From: Pedobacter sp. D749
GTDB lineage: Bacteria > Bacteroidota > Bacteroidia > Sphingobacteriales > Sphingobacteriaceae
DNA length: 64,000 nucleotides
Reading direction: 5' to 3'
NCBI RefSeq assembly: GCF_019317285.1
Contig: NZ_CP079218.1
Coordinates: 62,001-126,000 of the forward strand
Shown: positions 59,614 to 64,000 of the stretch, in pieces
Layout of the letters: each line of letters opens with the position of its first letter
Position numbering within the stretch: the stretch's first letter is position 1
Translations under genes and position numbers: made by a program
The notes under the pieces: model-generated
Seen by the model: the letters and a program-made list of their open reading frames with translations, nothing else
Told to the model about the DNA's origin: nothing
The model's database searches: none

Positions 59614-60666
59614 ATGAAATTCAAATTACTTATTGTATCGCTACTTATTTCGAAATCCATTTTTTCTCAGACCATCAATATTCCAAAGGTTGACGCTTAC
59701 CTGAAGTATATCGAAAACAATAATTTAGGGATCGGAAGTTTATCAATATTTAAGGAGGGTAAAGAGATTTATAGCAGAGATTTTGGTCAGAAAAACCTTA
59801 CTGGTGTTGTTGACCATGCCGAAAAGAAATACCAGGTGGGATCTGTCACTAAAATGGTCACTGCCGCTTTGGTTTTTAAGCTGGTAGAAGCAGGGAAATT
59901 AAGCCTGGATGACAAGCTATCAGATTTTTTTCCGCAAGTACCCAATTCAAAAAAAATAACCATTAAAAATATGTTAGGGCATACGAGTGGGCTTGGGAGT
60001 TATGTGGTCAGGAATGGTGAGATATGGGTAACTGAAAAAGTAACCGAAAAAGAGATTTTTGATCTGATCATCCAACAGGGCGTTAGTTTTGAGCCCGGAG
60101 AAAAGGTAGCGTATTCCAATAGTGCTTATTATCTTTTGGCAAAAATTGTTGAAGAAAAATATGGCAGGCCTTATCATACGCTAGTTAATAGCGAAATTGC
60201 ACGGCCATTAAAGCTGAAAAGTTTTGCTTCAGTTAAATCCCATCCAAAGAATGTGTTAAAGCCTTTCCAATTTAAAGAAAACGCCTGGCAGCAAATTAAG
60301 GATATCGACTTTTTGAATATTATAGGAGTAGGCGATATTTCCTCCACTCCACGAGACCTTAATATCTTCATAGAAAATCTGTTTAAGTATAAAATCGTTA
60401 GTAAAGAGTCTTTGGGGATCATGATGCCTGATGCTTCAGCTGAAACCTGGGGTAGGGGCCTGGCCAGATGGGATTTTGACGGCACTGAATTTTATGGCCA
60501 TGGTGGTGATGCAATCGGATCTCATGCGGTTGTTATACACAATATTGACGGTGATGTTTCAATTTCCTATAATACCAATGGTGAGCGGATCCATAAGGAA
60601 GAATTTATAAAAAACATCGTTTCCTCAATGTTTGATAAGCCATTCAAACTGCCCGAGATAAAATAA
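59614..60666 (+). CDS. Secreted serine hydrolase (class C beta-lactamase-like)
   Basis: 350 residues with a signal peptide ending SIFSQ. All three motifs are canonical: S77-V-T-K80, Y167-S-N169 and H296-G-G298 (YGHGGDAIGSHA). NMLGHTSGLGSY lies between the first two. Family roles range from beta-lactamase to esterase and D-amino peptidase; the HGG ending is more common in esterase/peptidase members than in true beta-lactamases (KTG). Its own transcript, about 480 bases from the previous gene. Confidence 0.88.
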   Translation: MKFKLLIVSLLISKSIFSQTINIPKVDAYLKYIENNNLGIGSLSIFKEGKEIYSRDFGQKNLTGVVDHAEKKYQVGSVTKMVTAALVFKLVEAGKLSLDDKLSDFFPQVPNSKKITIKNMLGHTSGLGSYVVRNGEIWVTEKVTEKEIFDLIIQQGVSFEPGEKVAYSNSAYYLLAKIVEEKYGRPYHTLVNSEIARPLKLKSFASVKSHPKNVLKPFQFKENAWQQIKDIDFLNIIGVGDISSTPRDLNIFIENLFKYKIVSKESLGIMMPDASAETWGRGLARWDFDGTEFYGHGGDAIGSHAVVIHNIDGDVSISYNTNGERIHKEEFIKNIVSSMFDKPFKLPEIK

Positions 60667-60755
60667 AAACATATTTTCAGTTTAGCCCTGGTATAAATCT
60701 GATATTTACCATTTCATAACCTGCAGCTTAAGTGCTGTAATCATTCAAGTTAACT

Positions 60756-62006
60756 ATGCAGCGACAAATAGCCGGTTTTTTAATTGCTAGTTTAGTCTTG
60801 GTATTAATCGACCTTTACATATACTCTGCAATAAAATCGTTCAGTTTCACCTATAAAAAGCAATTCAAAACTCTATTTTGGTTTTTTTCGGCATTAATTA
60901 TCCTTGATGTTTTCTGTAATGTGTTCCTTGAACTTAAGGAAGGGGTCAGGACCGTGCTGACTGTAGCCATTTTGCTTAGCACGGTTTCTAAAGTCTTTTT
61001 TATCCTGTTTGTTTTGATCGATGATCTGAGAAGAACAGGCCTAAGACTATATAACTGGTTATTCAATCAGCAAATAAAAAAAAGGAATTCTGAACATCTG
61101 GAAAAAAAAACAGCCATTACAAGGTCGGCGTTTTTGACTAAAGCCGGAATATTGGCAGCCTCCGTCCCCTTGGCCGCTTTAAGCAAAGGCATGGTTTCAG
61201 GGGCATACGACTATCAGGTTAAATTTCAAAAACTATGTTTAAATAATCTGCCAAAAGCATTTGCAGGATTAAAAATTGCACAGATCTCGGATATCCACTC
61301 GGGCAGTTTCTTCTATAAAAATGCGGTCAAAGGAGGGATTGAAATGCTGTTAAGGGAAAAACCTGACTGCGTTTTTTTTACCGGCGACCTGGTCAATGAT
61401 TTTGCGAATGAAATGAGGGATTATCAGGACCTTTTCTCCAGGATAAAGGCGCCATTGGGTGTTTTTTCAATTCTTGGAAACCATGACTATGGAGATTATC
61501 ATTTTGGCCCCACAAACTCGCTGAAAAAGGCCCGGAATCTAGCGGACATCAAAAAAACACACGGAAATATGGGCTGGGATCTACTGCTTAACGAAAACCG
61601 GATCTTGAAAATAAATAATGAGCAGCTGGCTATTATAGGGGTAGAAAATTGGGGTGTGGGTGGATTCACAAGGTATGGCCAAATGGATTTAGCAGTAGAA
61701 AATACAGATGACTGCCCTATTAAGTTACTCCTGTCCCATGATCCCTCTCACTGGAGAGCTGAAGTTATTCCGAAATATCCCCAGATCGACGCCATGTTTA
61801 GCGGACATACCCATGGGATGCAATTGGGGGTGAGGACCGACGATTTCCAATGGAGCCCCATTCAATACCGTTATAATGAGTGGGCAGGCCTCTATAAACA
61901 AGATGCCCAACAGCTTTACGTCAATGTTGGATATGGCTTTTTAGGGTATCCAGGCCGAATTGGGATTTTGCCGGAAATAACCATATTCGAGCTGGCGTCT
62001 GTATAG
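60756..62006 (+). CDS. Membrane-anchored metallophosphoesterase (YkuE-like)
   Basis: 416 residues. Four hydrophobic segments in the first 110 residues (LIASLVLVLIDLYIY, LFWFFSALIILDVFCN, VLTVAILLSTVSKVFFILFVL), a TRSAFLTKAGILAAS segment, then the phosphatase: SDIHSG, FFTGDLVND, ILGNHDYGDY, LLSHDPSHW and FSGHTHGMQLG, all metal ligands present. YkuE-type enzymes act outside the cell membrane, and related LpxG acts on lipid A precursors; the substrate here is not known. It has 90 bases before it and no operon partners. Confidence 0.88.
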   Translation: MQRQIAGFLIASLVLVLIDLYIYSAIKSFSFTYKKQFKTLFWFFSALIILDVFCNVFLELKEGVRTVLTVAILLSTVSKVFFILFVLIDDLRRTGLRLYNWLFNQQIKKRNSEHLEKKTAITRSAFLTKAGILAASVPLAALSKGMVSGAYDYQVKFQKLCLNNLPKAFAGLKIAQISDIHSGSFFYKNAVKGGIEMLLREKPDCVFFTGDLVNDFANEMRDYQDLFSRIKAPLGVFSILGNHDYGDYHFGPTNSLKKARNLADIKKTHGNMGWDLLLNENRILKINNEQLAIIGVENWGVGGFTRYGQMDLAVENTDDCPIKLLLSHDPSHWRAEVIPKYPQIDAMFSGHTHGMQLGVRTDDFQWSPIQYRYNEWAGLYKQDAQQLYVNVGYGFLGYPGRIGILPEITIFELASV

Positions 62007-62162
62007 TTCTCTGTGCCAAAGATTGCATAAATAAGAATGGTTTGATTTCATCTCCAGTTCAAACTAATTATAGATAGACCTGAACAAAAAAGAACATCGA
62101 AAGATCCCGCCTTTTCGGTAATACACAAACTCTTAGTGGTAATTTTACATGCCAAAACGCAA

Positions 62163-63227
62163 ATGAAAATAAGCATCAAAAAAATATTTTTATTCTCAAT
62201 AATCTTAATCGTGATTGTAATTCTCCCAGACATTAATATGTACCGTGAGAGATATAAATTACGTTCTCAAAAACTGCCTGAAATTTATAAAAATCAAACA
62301 GAATTAGATAATTTAAAAGATGATTATTACGAAGTCCTTAAAATTAAGGAAAACTCTACCGAACCAATTCTTCAGGTAAATGACAGCACTACAGTAATAT
62401 TCACAAAAAACAGTGAAGATTCAGAAAAGGGAGGGGCGGATTATGAAAATATATGGTACAAAATTAATCTGAAAGGACAAATTGCCGATTCCCTAATATA
62501 TAGTTGTAATAGCTTAAATAATGAACATAATTACAATACTTTTAACGACTACATTATAGACACAAAGCAAAACACCTACAGCAATTGGATTAAAAATAAT
62601 GATACTACGCATTATACTTTTAAAAATATAAATGAAAATAAAATATTAACAAAAGAAGAAGCAGACAAAATAACAAGTGATGGAAAAATAATGCAAATCG
62701 ATTACATCTATTTGGGAGATAATGGAATTGATTCAAAAAATAAAGTAATTATCTTTAAAAATAATGTTTGGAATTATTTTTATACTGAAAAAAACTGGCA
62801 CAAATCTGCTAATTATACAACTAACGAATTTCAAGCCCAATCTTATTATCCCATAGACAAAGAACCAGATAGAGCTCCTACAGCGGGAGGTGAAGAAAAA
62901 AGCAAACAGATTTTTTTTGACATTAATAATCCCAAAAGTATAATTTATAGAGAATATATATTTAAGGAAAAATGGAATGAAAACTCTTTTTGGTATGATA
63001 TTATTAACTGGCATTGGGGTAGCGGAAATGCTTCAAATTCAGGCGGATGGACTGGAAGTAGTTATTTTTCGATAAAAATGCCTAAAAAAACTTTACATTA
63101 TAAACAAGTTGTCTATATAGATTCTCCTGATGAATCTTTGCGGGATATTGCTTCTTATTCTGTATTTAAGCCAAAAAATGGGGAATATATTTTACTTGAT
63201 TCTTATTTAATAAGACCTAAACAGTAA
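62163..63227 (+). CDS. Secreted or anchored protein of unknown function
   Basis: 354 residues from MKISIKKIFLF; nine codons upstream is an alternative Met. One N-terminal hydrophobic segment (FLFSIILIVIVILP) acts as signal or anchor. The rest is rich in Asn, Lys, Tyr and Asp, with IWYKINLKGQIADSLIY, KVIIFKNNVWNYFYTEKNW and a C-terminal GEYILLDSYLIRP. Family not recognised. It is among the most A+T-rich genes in the window and carries a WHWGSGNASNSGGWTGSSY segment with low complexity. Codon use suggests recent arrival or relaxed selection. Confidence 0.65.
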   Translation: MKISIKKIFLFSIILIVIVILPDINMYRERYKLRSQKLPEIYKNQTELDNLKDDYYEVLKIKENSTEPILQVNDSTTVIFTKNSEDSEKGGADYENIWYKINLKGQIADSLIYSCNSLNNEHNYNTFNDYIIDTKQNTYSNWIKNNDTTHYTFKNINENKILTKEEADKITSDGKIMQIDYIYLGDNGIDSKNKVIIFKNNVWNYFYTEKNWHKSANYTTNEFQAQSYYPIDKEPDRAPTAGGEEKSKQIFFDINNPKSIIYREYIFKEKWNENSFWYDIINWHWGSGNASNSGGWTGSSYFSIKMPKKTLHYKQVVYIDSPDESLRDIASYSVFKPKNGEYILLDSYLIRPKQ

Positions 63228-63304
63228 AAAACTACGCCAGCACACAACAAAGAACTATAATCAGTGGCCTTGCCGGTTTCTCATTCAAAATCCATTCTTT
63301 TTTT

Positions 63305-64000
63305 TCAGTCATATTTATTTTTATTGGCGGTATTTCGTTCTGCCACAGCACTAAGCATACTATCCATTATCTTTTTATCTATCCATTTGCCATTCAGGAA
63401 TACACCAGCTATTTTTCTTGTGTTTCGTATATCCTCTAGTGGATTAGCATCCAGTAATACAAGATCGGCATATTTTCCAACTTCTACAGTTCCTATCTTG
63501 TCTTCAATTCCCAGCCAGATTGCAGGTAATCGTGTGGCCGATACCAATGCTTCTTCCGGACTAAGACCGGCTTTCACGAGGAGCTCAATTTCGTCGTGAA
63601 GCGAGAATCCCCAAACGACTCCAGGATTCCCGGCATCTGTGCCTGCGACAATAGGTACTCCAGCTTCCTTAAATGCTTTAACTAAACGCATGTTAAATTT
63701 AACCATTTTCTCAAAATAGCGAATGTGTCCAGTCGTACTTTCCTGGTTGTAAGAATTTGAATATAACCATCTGCTTTGTATGAGCGGATGCACATATTTA
63801 AGACTGGAAAGATTACGAACACCGTCAAGCGAACGCGACTGGCTGAGAATCCACTCCATCGTAGTTAAAGTCGGTGTAAACCAGGTTCCATTTGCTTTAG
63901 TGATCTTCGCATAATATTGTGCGTCCTTATCAGTGAAATCCTCGCTTTGTTTAGCATATTCTTCCGCATGAGCAACCATAGCGAAATTAGGCACAAAGGC
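63305..64000 (-). CDS. Amidohydrolase, C-terminal part (cut by window end)
   Basis: The frame is open to base 64000 (AFVPNFAMVAHAEEY...), so the start lies outside. The C-terminal region holds a metal-binding Asp in IVAGTDAGNPG, LHDEIELLVKAGLSPEEALVSATRLPAIWLG and IGTVEVGKYADLVLLDANPL, the standard ending of imidazolonepropionase-like amidohydrolases. GFSLHDE supplies a likely ligand-facing His. It probably is a secreted peptidase or prolidase-type enzyme, but the signal peptide and HxH motif are not visible. An internal GTG at 63994 is not a true start. Confidence 0.85.
   Translation of the reverse strand, partial: AFVPNFAMVAHAEEYAKQSEDFTDKDAQYYAKITKANGTWFTPTLTTMEWILSQSRSLDGVRNLSSLKYVHPLIQSRWLYSNSYNQESTTGHIRYFEKMVKFNMRLVKAFKEAGVPIVAGTDAGNPGVVWGFSLHDEIELLVKAGLSPEEALVSATRLPAIWLGIEDKIGTVEVGKYADLVLLDANPLEDIRNTRKIAGVFLNGKWIDKKIMDSMLSAVAERNTANKNKYD

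Noticed and set aside
1..64000. tRNA, rRNA or CRISPR loci
   Set aside because: No cloverleaf with a GTTCRA arm, no rRNA-like stretch and no repeat-spacer array was seen by eye; a covariance scan would be decisive.

Overview
The window looks like a piece of a Bacteroidota chromosome, most probably Sphingobacteriaceae (Pedobacter-like). The reasons are low G+C, SusC/SusD-type outer-membrane proteins with an ECF sigma/FecR pair, an outer-membrane-barrel TonB-receptor family without SusD, AraC regulators fused to membrane segments, YaiO and XAC2610-like proteins, and promoters that fit the Bacteroidota TTG / TAnnTTTG pattern. No rRNA, tRNA, CRISPR array or intact transposase was seen. Taxonomy is inferred from protein character only.

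Layout. (1) 1-11690: right-hand part of a siphophage-like prophage. It starts inside a CHAP-type endolysin, followed by a lipoprotein with a C-terminal membrane segment that fits a unimolecular spanin, a small phage protein, the tail tube, a tail-assembly chaperone pair joined by a probable -1 frameshift on T_TTT_TTG, the tape measure, a Dit-like protein, a tail protein ending in an SGNH esterase domain, and a tail hub/Tal-like protein, closed by a perfect hairpin. (2) 12.3-13.3 kb: an outer-membrane barrel protein and a decayed AraC tail. (3) 13.7-22.2 kb: a convergent two-arm envelope or exopolysaccharide locus. The plus arm has a receiver-only response regulator, a membrane HEAT protein, a processive GT2 synthase and an LTA-synthase-like membrane phosphotransferase. 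The minus arm has a GAF histidine kinase, a YaiO-type TPR/barrel outer-membrane protein and an unknown anchored protein. This is the strongest candidate for a little-described system. (4) 22.6-31.6 kb: lipoproteins, small membrane proteins, a serine hydrolase, a membrane-bound AraC regulator and a TonB-receptor-like barrel protein.

(5) 31.7-35.8 kb: a degenerate island. An SF1 (DNA2/UvrD-type) helicase gene of about 1,014 codons is broken by two in-frame stops but otherwise keeps all its motifs. It lies between two direct copies of a roughly 110-bp structured repeat, and a small nearby reading frame also carries an in-frame TAG. (6) 35.8-39.2 kb: folE, an SDR lacking the usual catalytic Tyr, an FAD amine-oxidase-like protein and a MarR regulator, packed as one operon behind a perfect palindrome. 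(7) 39.5-48.5 kb: an SGNH hydrolase, then an ECF sigma / FecR / SusC / SusD / endonuclease-exonuclease-phosphatase lipoprotein set. (8) 48.8-53.7 kb: AraC-GyrI regulator with a MITE- or attC-like inverted repeat, a second ECF sigma with a membrane partner, an alpha/beta hydrolase, and an orphan PIN-like protein. (9) 53.9-64 kb: cytochrome b561, CDF exporter, a small conserved protein, an AraC regulator divergent from an acetyltransferase / cupin / carboxymuconolactone decarboxylase-monooxygenase operon, a second serine hydrolase, a membrane metallophosphoesterase, an unknown secreted protein, and the C-terminal part of an amidohydrolase cut by the window edge.

A dispersed intergenic repeat family (A-rich hairpin plus a TGATTTGCAGGAA-type tail) recurs near 32.3, 35.6, 52.3, 53.7 and 59.3 kb.
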